From assembly GCA_021234155.1 (NCBI GenBank), contig JAJEKV010000057.1:6917821-6981820 (forward strand): a stretch of DNA of 64,000 nucleotides, given 5' to 3'. The notes below the pieces were generated by a model. The model did not search any database and was not told where the DNA came from. It saw only the letters and a list, made by a program, of their open reading frames with translations. Both the position numbers and the translations under genes were made by a program. This DNA is from Isoetes taiwanensis. Taxonomy: Eukaryota; Streptophyta; Lycopodiopsida; Isoetales; Isoetaceae. Positions 10,871-22,757 of the stretch are shown here, piece by piece (position 1 is the stretch's first letter; each line of letters opens with the position of its first letter).

Positions 10871-11575
10871 CCAACAAATGCTTTGAAGGGAGGTGTTCCC
10901 GAGGAAATATGGTGCGGAAAAGACAAATTGTTAAGCGATTGAAGATTTATGGGTGTTTGGCCTATATGTTAGTTCCAGGAGGAGCTGCGTAGGAAATGGA
11001 TAACGCAGTATTCCAACCTTCTTGGTAGGATATGATGAGGAAACCAATGGCTATAGGCTATATGACCACAGAACACATAAAATACACGTTAGCGAGACGT
11101 TGTATTTGATGAGGCAATATTGTATAAAAAGATAGGAAGAGTCCGGCGAAGCAAGAAGAAGCGGGAATGGGTTCCAGTAGAATCTTTTTGAAGAGGATAC
11201 AGAAAAGGAAAAGGAAAAGGAGGAAGTAGCGAGCAGACCAAATCTGGTGATGGATGACTCGGATGTTGAACCGGATGAGGTGCATGAGATCAGTGAGGTC
11301 GATAGTGCACCGCATACACCGGAGATGGAGCACGAGGAGGTGCATGAGGCCTTTGAGGCTGATAGTGCAATCGAGGAGCATGGTCTGAGGTGCGTCAGAG
11401 ACGCAGAAGAGGAAGGAAGAGGGAGTAAGGGGGAGGTACACACGCCGTAAAGAGGTCGAAGCTTTTCCAGTAACTCCCCTTTGATCTGAGCTATATGGCG
11501 TAACAAAGAGGGAGCCAAAGCCAAAGGTGATGTCGGTGTGTTGTAGAACCAAAAAGCAGTTGAGCCCGGCGTAAT

Positions 11576-12316
11576 GTGGTCCGACGCAAAAAATGGAAGG
11601 AAGCAATGGAAGGTGAATTGGACTCTTTTAAGCAAACAGGAACATATGAATTGGTGACTAGACCAAAAGACAAGAATGTAGTGGGAAGCAAATGGTTGTT
11701 TAAGATCAAAAGAAATGCTGATGGGTCGGTGGAAAGGTACAAGGCTCGGCTAGTTGCAAAGGGTTACACACAGGAAGCTGGAATCGATTACAAAGACACC
11801 TTTTCACCTATTGTGAAGCTCACAAGTGTAAGGATGCTGCTGGCACTTGCAGTTCAGAGAAACATGGACATAGAACACATGGACGTCAAGACTGCATTCC
11901 TAAATGGCGACTTGGAAGAGGAAATATACATGGAGCAGCCAGAAGGGTATGAGAAAGGCACTAATATGGTTTGCAGGCTAAAAAAGGCCATTTATGGATT
12001 AAGGCAGGCAGCAAGGCAGTGGTACTTGTGTATGAACAAGTTCTTGATATCTGTTGGCTTTATAAAGCTGAAGACTGAAGGCAATCTATACATGTGGAAA
12101 GAAGGAGACAAATGCCTGATTATGGCATTATATGTAGATGACTGCGTCATTGCAAGCAATGACAGAGAATGGATGGCCAAATGCAAAATGCTATTGAAAA
12201 GACGCTTCCAAATGACAGATGTCGGAGAACTAAAAAAGCTGCTAGGGATGGAAGTCCGAAGGAGTCGGCTTAAGGGGAAATTTGTACACGAGCGATTATA
12301 TCGAAAAAGATGTTAA
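11576..12316 (+). pseudogene. Copia reverse transcriptase domain
   Basis: A 246-residue open frame covering most of an RVT_2 reverse transcriptase. Visible marks are KWLFKIKRNADGSVERYKAR, LVAKGYTQ, DYKDTFSPIVK, MDVKTAFLNGDLEEEIYMEQ, KKAIYGLRQA and the catalytic YVDD motif in ALYVDDCVIAS near residue 190. This is the best-preserved part of the element. The frame breaks just after GMEVRR, before the RNase H part. The start used here is only the first in-frame codon, not a true initiation site. Confidence 0.92.
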
Positions 12317-12890
12317 ATAAATTTAGGATGCAAGATTGCAATCCTGCTAAAACCCCCATTGCGCCAGGTACAAGGATTAGTAGTGAGATGAGCCCCAAGA
12401 CTGCATTAGAGATGAAAGAAATGAAGAAAAGGCCTTATCGCGAGCTGGTCGGAAGCCTGCTTTATGCTGCAAATTGCACTAGGCCGGATATTGCATATGC
12501 AGTCAATTTGCTGAGCAGATATAATAATAATCCAGGTATACAACATTGGATAGCTGCCAAACGAAGTTTTGAGATATTTGAAGGGGGGACGATCGGTCAT
12601 GGCATCCATTTTACGCAAAAGTGATGGACATGAACTAACGAGTTATCACGATGCCTTGATTGGGGAGGAGACATAGGCGACGAAAAATCCACATCGAGGC
12701 ATGCGTGTGCAAAATCGGAAACACACAATATCATGGGCATGTAAAAAGCGGGAATGCGTGGCCAAATCTAGTCTTGAAGCCGGGAATATGTGGCGATCTC
12801 CTTAAGCGGCTTGAAATTGTATGGCTAAGAAGAATGCTTTCAAATGAATAGGTCATCTGAAAAAGGGGCCAACCGTAGCTTTTGTGACAA
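12310..12890 (+). pseudogene. Copia RNase H region, frameshifted
   Basis: An open frame to 12624 reads RMQDCNPAKTPIAPGT and YRELVGSLLYAANCTRPDIA, the connection between reverse transcriptase and RNase H in copia elements. Downstream, frame-broken pieces such as VWLRRML near 12820 match the end of the RNase H domain. Catalytic residues cannot be followed across the breaks. Confidence 0.8.
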
Positions 12891-13117
12891 TAGAAGTGGA
12901 GTGGCGATGTGCAAGAATCCCACATGCCATTCTAGAACCAAACATATTCGATACATCATCATTTCGTAAGGGATGAAGTAGAAAGAGGGGAAATAGAAGT
13001 AAGGCATATCTCGACACATGAGCGTGAGCGGAACATGCTCACAAAGGCATTGTGAGGAGCGAAGTTGAAATTAGCAAAGGAGCAAGTTGGCATTCGGAGG
13101 TATGCGGTGAGGGGAGA

Positions 13118-13368
13118 TGTTGAATACACTTGGCATGTTCACCTGTACACGGCGGCGAAAGGGCAATGACAAGTGAAGGTCCGGATGTGCGGTCGAGCGA
13201 AAGAAAAAGGGAATGATCCAACAGAGGCGGGGGAGTGAAGAAACAAGCAATGAGTGGGCAACGAAGCCAAGGAGCGAGCCGGTCAAGAATCAAAGGTCAA
13301 GCTTGGGCTTTTGTCGGGTGCAAAAAGGTAATCGTGGCTAAGCATCTATTTGATTTCTAAATCCAACA
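13118..13368 (+). repeat. Right LTR of copia element
   Basis: Starts TGTTGAATACACTTGGCATG after a purine-rich tract at about 13106-13117 and ends CCAACA. Followed by the AAAAT target duplication. Similar to the left LTR with small indels. Confidence 0.92.
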
Positions 13369-14893
13369 AAAATTAGGCGTCAATACCACGGCAATAGAAA
13401 CGGATGAACCATGCTTTTACACTTGAACGATCTTATTTTGACCGCGATACGAACCGATCTTATTTTGCGGTGTATAACAACGGTTCTTGGTGAACTATCT
13501 TGGACTTCACTTGAGGCCGACTCAATGTAAAACGAAATAGAAGGCGGATCTATTCATTCACTTGACATTATCCCCTAAACTTGCATGCCACGGGCTTCAA
13601 TCCAGTCCGAGAACATCGTGCTTTGATTTTTATCATAAGTTCTTGATTGATTGGGCTTTTATTAGTGAGTTCAAGTCACACCAAAGAAACATTCTAAATC
13701 GTCTTTGCATGCCTTACGAGGTTTAAGACTTCATGCTCCAAGTAGTTAACATTGTAAGACCTTAATGTGCACTTAATGGAAGGCACTAAACAATAGATTT
13801 GCACCATTCCTTTACGCTCAACCGCTAGGATGCAACAATTTTGACCGGACCATGTGCATGTTTCCATGGTTTCTTGAAACAGAGCGGTGTTTCCATCAGA
13901 TTTTTCCATGAAGTTTTTAGGATTTAGGATGTTGTATGTCGCCCCAAATTACGAAGCCACAGGCGCATATTCAATAAACCGAAATATTGATGGACACGCA
14001 TCACGAGTTTTCTGATTTTACGCATTTTTGAGTGTTATTTCTTCTATTATTGTTGTTTGCTTGCATAAATAATGCTCTATTGTACGTGCCGCTTCAACTC
14101 CTACTCTATCCGGAGCACTTGAGAAAGGCTTTCCTCGATTCAAGCCTCATTTAATTGGCTTCAGAATCGGGCCGGGACGGGCCGCTTCAAAGGTAGGTAG
14201 CTAATTATTACTTGGTTTACATTGTTCATGTCATCAAACCTTTAATTGTCTCTTTGATTCTCATGATTGTACCCCATAGTCACGATGGGGTCTGGAATTG
14301 AATACTCAATACTCACGAATTGATATGCTCGGAATTGAATCTTGTATAAAAGAACTTAAGTTGTCTCGTGCCTAAGTTTAGATGTTGTTTCATGCTCCTC
14401 ATCATTTATCATGTTCTCACGCTACTCATTGCCAAGATAAACCGTTTTTGCATCATCAATCTCTTGTCCTTACAATATATCTTTGCTATGTCTAGGTACC
14501 ATAGGTTTTTGTTAACCTTAATGTCCATTTTTTTAATATAGGATTATGGACAAGAAAACATCTTAGGTGTGGTTTTAATGAATGACCGGAATAACTAGCA
14601 TTGAGACCGATGGTTGATGTTTCTCTTTTTTTCGTCGCCAGAACTTAATAATGGATGCAATTCCTTTCATTTCCATTGTCGTTCCTATGTTTATAAGTGC
14701 CAAATAACTAATGCATAGCCCACCTTTTTAGCCTTGAAATGCAATGGATTTCTTGGGTAAGAGCTTATCTAGCTTGGCATGGGGTAGTTCTCAATTTTTA
14801 AGAAAGCCGTAATCCAGCTAAAGAGGTGTAATAAAAGGTTTAGCTTTAAGCCTCACAAATGCCATATCGGGAGACGCCGGGCCGCGTGCGGAG

Positions 14894-15003
14894 ATGCGAG
14901 GCAAAACAAGAGACGGATGGTGGTATTGTGAGGACTTTGCACCGGGTGCTCTGTTTGGGATGTGGTATTTGTTCAACATTTATTTGAACATCTATAACAA
15001 GCG
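14894..15003 (+). pseudogene. Plastid phosphate translocator exon fragment (left copy)
   Basis: Encodes [19 protein letters not shown], the start of the first membrane segment conserved in plastid phosphate translocators (TPT/PPT/GPT/XPT family). These exchange phosphate for triose-, hexose- or pentose-phosphates or phosphoenolpyruvate across the inner envelope. The exon border is damaged here: the final CAG and donor GT of the right-arm copy (40883) are altered to CGTACATT. Indels upstream also shift the frame. Only one exon is present, so this is a captured fragment. The subfamily cannot be decided. Confidence 0.65.
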
Positions 15004-16650
15004 TACATTTAAGCATTTTGTAAAAGCGATTTTTTTTCTGTCACGTGCATTTTATTCTTCCTTTGTGCTTAATCTCTATGCTGATGATCCTGTTTTTCTT
15101 TTGCGGTGTGCCTATTAATGCCAACTTGACCGGTCTCGACCCTCCTAAAATGGCGGTTGTAACCTATTTCCTTCTATCAGGTTCTTTGGCAATATCATTT
15201 TCACTCTGGCAATAGTGATGTAAACTTAGAATTTGGAGCTGCCTTTGCAATTTTCCTGCGCAGCATTACATTGTAGACATTATACCGTAAAAAATCACCC
15301 CCTGAGAAGAGGAAAGAGCAGGTTTATTATTACTGCCTGCACTTTTTGACCTGACAGAAACATAGAATGGAATTTGATGAGTCCCATGACATGGTTCTAC
15401 TATAACATGGAATACTCATTTTTTTAACTTATGACGCACTTAAGAAAATAAAGTTTTCATTATTTGGGTAGTCTTGGATTCTCAGTAGAATCTTCATCGT
15501 GTTTGGCAACGTTGGAGCCCTTTTCTCCCATGCCATGCCATGATGTCTTTTCAATGGTATCCTGCAGAAAAAAAAGAACTAGAAAAGGAAGAAAACCCTT
15601 TGTCAGTATTTGTCAACAAAAGCAATACCAATTTTTTGCAGAGACTGAAATCATATATGAAACAGGGAATGTTAAAAAGAACTGAGCAGTCAATGTCATC
15701 ATGATGCATTAGGCATTTGAAAGTCTAGGAAGAATGAATTGGTTGGTCAGAATAACGTCCATGCTCCTTCTGAATAACAAAAAATTGCCACCACTATGCT
15801 AATGCATAGGACTATAAAGACCTCTATAAGGAGCTGAATTTGAGATCGTAAGGACCTCTTAAAAGGAGCTGTGTGAGGAATAACTATAGAGTCTTTTGAA
15901 TATCACATACCTTCCCATGCGTGCGCATTATTTAGACAAAAAGAAGATAATGCGTGAGCATTATTTTGATTGAGAAACATCATGTACAGGTGCAATGATG
16001 TATTTGCAAAAGATTCTTCCTATTATTCTAGATGTAGGATGTCATTTTGTGATATCCCAGAAGGTACAAACCTTTATATAGGCACAAGGTATGCTATTAT
16101 TAAGCTCATGAAAAAGAAAGGAAAACACGAACAGGACAAACAAAGTATTTTTAATGCTTTGCTGAGGAGAATGTAAGGCATACGAAGCCTGAACTCTGTG
16201 GTTCCAATAATAATATTATGTTTCACATGTATGATGGACATCATGCACTCGATTGGGCATGTAGACATAGTATAATTTGCCTTGGCACCCTAAAATACCC
16301 AATTTATGTTATACGTACGCACACATCTTAACGCCTAAACACATGTTTGGTAGATCGTTTCTCTTTCCTTTTCTCTTTCTTTTGCATGAGTAGAAGTTCC
16401 TTTTGGTCCCACATGGGTACCAATGATAATCTAGGTCCTTAGCCATATAAGAAGGATGTTGAGCATGGACATAAACGTTGTCTACATTCCTATTCTTTAC
16501 AGGATCAATGTAAAAGAAATGCTGCAAGGCGCAAGATAATTTTAAGATTATGAGGAGCCGCTATAATCGAAGATGCTAGGCTATAAAACAAATTAACATT
16601 TTCAAGTTCTCAACTTACACTATCCCGGATTAATATGTACTCCAAATTAG

Positions 16651-16667
16651 GCCCAGCAACGCTGGGC
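16651..16667 (+). terminator. Internal Helitron 3' hairpin (bypassed terminator)
   Basis: GCCCAGC-AAC-GCTGGGC followed by ACTTCCCTAT. The spacing resembles a Helitron 3' end, but the terminal CTAG has become CTAT. The real end lies about 180 bp further on. That extra 180 bp is the same sequence as the last 170 bp of Helitron E. The same arrangement occurs in the right copy (about 39216-39232). Confidence 0.8.
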
Positions 16668-17167
16668 ACTTCCCTATTGTTTTGATATTGTTTACATAAT
16701 CCATGGAAAACATTGTTAAAGCTTTGAAAAGAAAAATTGTTATAATAAGAAGTTACAAAAGTTGGCTTATTACTGCAAGCCCTTCTTATTGCGGCCAAAA
16801 CATTTACAGGCCGAACTTATGCCCAGCAACGCTGGGCACCGTTACTAGTCACATCATGAGAGTAATCATAAGAAGAACATCTTAACCTAATCATACAACT
16901 AACTAATAGTTAGGGTTCCTTGATTAGGGTTCAAGATGTTCAATATGGTTTCTAGGATGGCTCTACCCTAGATACAAAATACTAGCACATCTGGAATGCT
17001 AATCCCAGATGAGCTAACGCAACTACTATCCTACATACCTGCTCCTGACGCTCTCCCTCCAGATCCGGGCGCCTCCATGGTCTTCGGCTCACAAGCTGCT
17101 GTTCCTACTCCAAGAACGGGTCTACCCTGCTGGGGCTGCTGCACCAGCCTATGCCACAACGAACGAG

Positions 17168-17188
17168 GTTCGAAACGGGGTTTCGAAC
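17168..17188. repeat. Palindrome GTTCGAAAC-GGG-GTTTCGAAC
   Basis: Perfect 9-bp arms with a 3-nt loop in the junction segment. Function unknown. Confidence 0.8.
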
Positions 17189-17357
17189 AAGTAGGTGAGT
17201 CTCGGGGTGCTAGGGCTGGAAAGAGGTCTAGGGTTAGGGTTTATGCCTATATAAGTTAGGTCCACCTAGGATGCCACGTGGCACCAATCGGGTGAGTCCT
17301 GTGTGGCGGTGCCCCAATAGGTTAAGGCCACGTGGATAATGGTCTAAGCCTATGGTT

Positions 17358-17383
17358 GGCTAAGTTATGAGAATAACTTAGCC
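17358..17383. repeat. Palindrome GGCTAAGTTAT-GAGA-ATAACTTAGCC
   Basis: Perfect 11-bp arms with a 4-nt loop in the junction segment. Confidence 0.85.
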
Positions 17384-17440
17384 ATGCCCCCTAGTGCCAC
17401 AATCTATGGTATACAAGGCTATAAGGATAGACTTGTATGG

Positions 17441-17492
17441 TGACGGATCCAGGAATATACGTATTTATGGCGTATATTCCCCTGGACCGTCA
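17441..17492. repeat. 52-nt hairpin at the left edge of the plus-strand array
   Basis: Arms TGACGG..TCCAGG..AATATACG and CGTATATT..CCTGGA.CCGTCA pair with a few bulges around a 9-nt loop. Array sequence (CATACGCCAAATTACTC) starts directly after it, so the hairpin marks the array boundary. It may be the terminus of a foldback element. Confidence 0.75.
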
Positions 17493-17896
17493 CATACGCC
17501 AAATTACTCTCTTTTTCTTTTTCTTTTCTCTTTTTTTGCGAAATACGCCAAATTACTGTTGGATTATATTGAACAAAAACAAAGGTTTCATTAGGCGCAA
17601 CACTGCAATCTGTACTAGGCATATAAATAAGCTATAAATCTTGTATTCTTAGATTCTTTTGGTCCCAAATCCATTACAAATTAGTTTATGGTTTTCTATA
17701 GAATACGCCATAGGGATAGATTTAGCAGATGTATGAATTTTGTGGGATTGTTCTTATATACGGCTAGTTGTAAGGTTGATAAAAACAAAATCCTTTTTGA
17801 GTCAGGTTTAGATGGTTGCCTACCATTCTTGTTTCTTACTTAAAAGAAAAACACAAACCATCCTAGTGTCTCAGGTGAAAATCCAAATATAGCAAT

Positions 17897-17966
17897 GACC
17901 ATGTGGCCTAATGGATAAGGCGCTTGCCTCGGGCTGAGATTATGGGTTCGAGTCCCATCTTGGTCG
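17897..17966 (+). pseudogene. tRNA-Arg pseudogene, anticodon arm damaged
   Basis: 70 nt instead of 73. The anticodon arm reads CTTGCCTCGGGCTGAG, missing three bases against CTTGCCTCCGGAGCGGGAG, so the stem cannot form. A and B boxes are intact, so Pol III could still transcribe it. Related to the intact copy at 25233. Confidence 0.8.
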
Positions 17967-18039
17967 GTTTGTTTTATGAGCGTGCTGACACTTCATGAAC
18001 TCACCGAAGGGACATAACTGTGAAGTTGTACCACAACTA

Positions 18040-18320
18040 TAGTTTGATCGAGCAATGATAACGCTCTCAGGTTTGATTGATTAAGATGTAAATCCTCTAT
18101 AATTCATTTCTAAGTATGATTGAGGTTTGATCGAGCAAGGCATAATCCCTCTATAGATTTATGTCTAAATAGAATTAAGGTCTTATTGCAGATCGATGCA
18201 ACAGTAAAGTTTTGCTACAACTAAAGTTTCATCAAGCAAGGATAACCCCTCTAAGGTTTGGTCGAGCAAAGCATCACCCCTCTATGAATATATGTCTAAA
18301 TACGTTCAAGGTTGGTCAAC
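18040..18320 (+). repeat. Short subrepeats within the array unit
   Basis: Five degenerate copies of GTTTGATCGAGCAAgGCATAA..CCTCTA, alternating 30 and 56 bp. The longer ones continue into ATGTCTAAATA. The same block occurs in every unit, about 75 bp downstream of the tRNA. Open frames of 69-85 residues that recur in all units run through it and through the CT-rich stretch; I judge them non-coding. Confidence 0.7.
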
Positions 18321-18685
18321 ATGAAGCATGGCATAACCTTATGAAGTTTGATCAAGTTGGAGCATTAGTTGATTTTTTACATGTTGCTTACTTGGTTCTA
18401 AAATATAATATAAGGCATACATATCTCCATTATATTGACTAAGAAGTACGAGTGATTCATAATATGTGAACCTGCAAATTACGCCAAATTACTCTTTTTT
18501 CTTTTCTTTTCTCTTTTTTGCGAAATACGCCAAATTATTGTTGGATTATATTGAACAAAAACAAAAGTTTCATTAGGCGCAACACTACAATCTGTACTAG
18601 GCATATAAATGAGCTATAAATCTTGTATTCTTAGATTCTTTTGGTCCCAAATCCATTACAAGGTAGTTTATGGTTTTCTATAGAA

Positions 18686-21600
18686 CTAGTTAGGGTGCCC
18701 AGCGTTGCTGGGCTAATGGTCTGATCCTATTAAGTGGCAATATAGCTTGTGTTATTTTGGGAGTTACAAAGGTCTTTGTTTTGAAGAAACTAAGTGCTGC
18801 GTTGAACATCGAATAATGTATTGCAGTTGCTCATGAATATTCTCATGGCAAGGTTGTCAGATTCCTTCTAGAGAGGTATTAATCCCGTGGAATAATTAAC
18901 GATGAACCTTAGGCTCCAGTGGAGATTCATAGGGAAGGCATAGAAACCACTTAAGTGACCAGCATGGGGTTTTTCAATCCATTCCATATGTATACTTAAG
19001 GTTTAGGGGAGCTTTTTGGCACTTGCCTAGTGCAAATTCCATTGTCAAACATGCTTTTAAAGGAAGCTATACATGTTGGTGTCTTGTACATGTTGGTGTC
19101 TTGGTTACCTCAACCCACTGCACCCCGTTAGAGTCTAGGCTTTGAATATTTGTGGTGAGAGTGTGGAACTTATAACACATGAACCAAAGCAATCCTGAAA
19201 TAAATAATTTTTAATAATTCACTGCCATTGCCCATCCAATATTACCATGTATATATCTCTGAAATAAAATTCTCACCAAATATATTTATTTGCTACAATC
19301 ATCCATGCAAAAATACCCCATGGTTAGTTTCATGTCAACATAAAGCATGCTTTCATACTACATATTTTACTTGTCATCATAATCCATGCTATTGCAAAAT
19401 GTATCGTGGTATGATTCACCATTACTCATTATTTTTTAAAATTGCAACTACACAAATGCAATATTATGTCCATACAAAAATGTTCCTCCTTCGTACCTCC
19501 AATTCCAAAAGTTCCTCATATGAAGCAATACATGAGGATGTTGTATTCCATGGGTGTATGTATCAGATTTTGTTTCTATGATTTGGACGTGATTTGGCCA
19601 CAAATGTTGCATATGCTTTGCCCTTATCAGGATTTGTATATATCAAGATTTGTATATATCGCCAAACTTGGGCCATTATTTGTCTGAAACTAACACTCTA
19701 CATAAATAAGTTGGTAGAATTGAACCATGAATACATCCATGAATTTGCCTATCTAATAACCTATACAGATTTTTAAAAATGGCTTGTACGTCCCAGAGCT
19801 TAGCTAGTAAAGATATTAGTAGTAGAAAGCTTTGTCATAATCCAAGAGACCCATATATCTCCAAATAGTTAACTAAAAACCTGTTAATGACATGTATGCT
19901 TTAATTTGCTTGTATGCTTCAATTTGCTTAGTTAAGAACCCAATCAAGCTCCATTGACGTGCAATGCCATTGTCTCCAATAGGCAGTTGCAAGAATAAGA
20001 AACGCCATTGAAGTAAAAACATAAGAGGAAAATTTTCAAGCTCAAGGTTGCCTTAGCTATTTTAGCTTGAATGGATGTTTCAATAAATCTCAGCTTATCA
20101 ACTGGCCATAATGCATCTCAGAAAAGTTGCTTGTGTAGATATCCTGATCACCAGCTTTTTATTCAACTTTGGCTGCATTTATTCCTGCATCTAAAACCCG
20201 CAATATCATGCATAAGTTCAACGACATTCATACTGCTATAATTCAAACAAATGAACAGTAATTCCACATAACAGTAAATACTATTCATCGCCCACGCTTT
20301 TGGTTAAAAGAGTAAAATCAAACAATTTTCAACTTCAGTCTCTAATGTCATGGACGCCAATGTTGTCTTAGCCCTAATCAAAATTGCATGCTATGTTGTT
20401 GATGCACGACTTAGCAATTTAAGATCTGCATGAATGGAGTTTCCAAAATATTTTCCTGTAGTTCGGTGCTGCCAAAATTGAAAAACTGGACCTGATATTG
20501 TACTTTATCCAATTGTTAAGACAACTGCTATACACAGTCTTTTGTTCTCAAAATGCTTACTAAGTTCGTCTAAAATCGATGCAGATGCCTTCTTCATCAT
20601 CTACTCTTGCTGGCTATAGCAACTCTCTCCCATGAGAAGAATAAAATCATGGTGGAACAATAATAATTGGATGGGCTCTATTTCTGATAAACAATAAATG
20701 CAACACACCATTTTGAAATTGCAGGAAAGATAATAAATGAGCAGCCCAAAGGCAAGATGTGATCTATCTTTTAATCCAAAATAAGCCCAATAACAAAGCT
20801 AGTGCAACCAAAATGGACTTCTTTACCTTGATCGTGAGAGAAAAAATGTCGATGTTGCCCCGAAGATAAAGGCTGGGAATAAATGTCGTTTACATAGGTT
20901 ATTATGGGACTACTGCTGCCAGTAATGCCCTACATATGCCACAACCCAAATTAAAGTTTGCGTGGTTAAAGATTCTGAAATCGAAATGCATGGAAATACA
21001 GACGCAACTGATAAAAATGCAAATGCAACTTAGCAAAAATGCAAAAGTAGAAGGGGAGCATATCAGCCACTCACCTTTGGATTGGAAGAATCAAGCCTTC
21101 TGGCTTCTCACATGTAACCTAATGCATGCCGGATGCTCCAAAAACAATTGACGCTCATTGCTAAGAAAACAGTGCAAGCACCCTAACTGCCAGAAAGAAA
21201 AAAAATTGTATAAAATGCTTTTTCGTTCATTGTTGGAACTGCACTTTAACCGTCTATGAAATTCCGCTATATAGGATGCTTGAAAAGAAGACAAACTGAC
21301 CTCTCCCCATGCTTGTAAACATTTACACAAATTTTGACGCAGAAGTATGAAAATCAAACAGTTACAATGAGCATTTATACAATCTATAAGAGCCTTCGAA
21401 TTTTTAAATACAAATACATTTCGAAAATAATCTATTTGTTAAAGCATGATACCTTTTACTAAAGATATGCTCCTCCTTGATGCAAGGATAAAGCAGCAGT
21501 TATTCGCATGCCCTGTGATCACATCAACAGTTTACAATAAGCGATTATTCATAGTTTATAAGTGTCTTTGACTTTCTAATTATCAAGTCATTCCAAAAAG

Positions 21601-22757
21601 CAGATCCTTTGGTTAAAGCAATGTACCTTTTACTAAAGATATGGCTCTCTTCGTTGCAAGGAGCTCCTTTTGTGAATTTCTTTAAGCAAAGTAGGAGGTA
21701 CCTCGAACCCAAAATAAGCTCTCATAATAAAACTTGATGGTGGATACAGCCTTGGCACAGTTCTAAATAAAACCTTCCAAGCAAATCATCTTACCGTCCA
21801 ACTCATTAAACTGTGCATCTTTTGTCAACTTTGTCCAAAGAGGATATGTAGGTCGCTTCCTTTGTGGTTGCATCTTTTGCTTGCTTTTTATATGCAGATG
21901 ACTCAAGAATGAAAAAAATATGGCATAGCAAGGAGAGCCTATTGAAAACGAAATTAGGGCAAAATGAACATGCAGCTTGTGGCTGATGGATCTTGAGATT
22001 GTCACAAAGAAGCTGTTGGAGCCATCACCGGTTCTCTGCTCTGCACAGTGCTTTACATCCTTGGTTAAGAAACAGCCCAGATCAATTGCCCCGGAGATTC
22101 CACATGTTGTCCCGGATTTTCCATGGCCCTGTATTTTCGCTAAACCTAGTAGAACCCAGCTTCAAAATTTCCGTTGAACCTAACTTAGTAGAATCCAGCT
22201 TCAAATTTTTTGACTGCCCCAGTTCTGCACAACATCATAGCCCATGCATCCGATCCAGACCCGCTGCTACTGCTACTATACATCTACACCAAAGATTACT
22301 GCCATGTCATAAAGAACGTCGGACTCCATGCGTCGAACCCTAATCATCCCTCGAAAATTAATCTACAATGATGATTATTAACATGCTTACATCCGGACTC
22401 CATTAACATGCTTACATCCGGACTCCAAGCGCCAAACCCTAATCATCCTTCGAAAATTAATCTACAACGATGATTATTAACATGCTTACATCTAGAAAGC
22501 CTATGCCATGCCTCTCAAAATCAATGGGACCGACATGAGCCCGGTTCTAAAATCCATAAATCAAAAGCCAAACAAAGTCTTGCTTCAGGAGAGGTCCAGA
22601 TGGTTTCCCGCCCGCTGCTTTTTGTAAGAACCATCGGCCGCCGTAGCCCTAAACTCAACCACATCGAATCTCAACCATAGACTTAGTGATTCAATTTCAG
22701 CCGCTGGATCTAGGGCGTGGTCCATTACTTGCACTAAAACATTATAATATAAGAAGA
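18686..22757 (-). mobile_element. Helitron D
   Basis: On the - strand begins TCTTCTTATATTATAATGTTT at 22757 and ends with the hairpin GCCCAGC-AAC-GCTGGGC plus CTAG at 18689-18686. Flanks CTATAGAA and TACGTCGTAGGG are found joined at 26015-26032 in a duplicated block, a direct empty site. Length is 4,072 bp. The interior is AT-rich with exon-like pieces (for example a minus-strand frame at 21763-22005 with QPQRKRPTYPLWTKLTKDAQ before a GT) that I cannot assign. Confidence 0.93.
22322..22491. repeat. Tandem duplication inside Helitron D
   Basis: A 74-bp block with AACCCTAATCATCC and GATGATTATTAACATGC (22322-22395), a short 25-bp partial copy (22396-22420), then a nearly full copy (22421-22491). 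Typical of replication slippage. Confidence 0.85.

Larger units (their letters stand above)
9027..13368 (+). mobile_element. Ty1/copia LTR retrotransposon, degenerate, in Helitron B
   Basis: Two LTRs of about 251-253 bp (9027-9279, 13118-13368) begin TGTTGAATACAC; the right one ends CCAACA. The 5-bp target duplication AAAAT lies at 9022-9026 and 13369-13373. The right arm has one copy of the target (42532-42536) and no element. A tRNA-Met-like primer site (TGGTATCGAGC) follows the left LTR and a purine tract precedes the right LTR. Domain order is protease/GAG-pre-integrase, integrase, reverse transcriptase, RNase H, which is the copia order. Gag is mostly missing and frameshifts are numerous, so it is non-autonomous. 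Confidence 0.93.
1..16848. repeat. Left arm of large inverted duplication
   Basis: Reads as the reverse complement of 39035-51603: base 1 matches about 51603 and base 16848 matches 39035. In order it holds the Helitron G 3' part, array unit, Helitron I, array units, Helitron A and Helitron B, the mirror of the right arm. It is longer because Helitron F (164-2076) and a copia element (9027-13368) occur only here. It is shorter by about one tandem unit on each side of Helitron I. The duplication probably continues left of the window. Homology stops exactly at the CTAG end of Helitron B. Confidence 0.9.
8400..16848 (+). mobile_element. Helitron B, left copy, with nested copia element and two 3' hairpins
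   Basis: Begins TCTTTTATTATAATGTTATT after A8399, two bases after the end of Helitron A. Ends with the hairpin GCCCAGC-AAC-GCTGGGC and CTAG at 16845-16848 before T. Of its 8,449 bp, 4,342 are a copia element (9027-13368). The rest matches 39035-43159. A second hairpin of the same sequence lies at 16651-16667, about 180 bp inside the real end. It carries an exon of a plastid phosphate translocator (14894-15003). Confidence 0.9.
16849..17492. other. Junction sequence between Helitron B and plus-strand array
   Basis: Unlike anything else in the window. It contains two G-box-like CCACGTGG motifs (about 17274-17282 and 17331-17338), a TATA-like CTATATAAG near 17251, and three inverted repeats (17168-17188, 17358-17383, 17441-17492). 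An 87-residue open frame at 16996-17259 has no recognisable family. It could be the remnant of another insertion or the breakpoint of the inverted duplication. I see no target duplication. Confidence 0.5.

Noticed and set aside
11051-11635. 194- and 182-residue minus-strand frames
   Set aside because: They lie antisense to the copia polyprotein between integrase and reverse transcriptase and resemble nothing; shadow frames.
16849-17492. Solo LTR
   Set aside because: G-boxes and a TATA-like site are suggestive, but there is no TG...CA pair at the edges and no target duplication.
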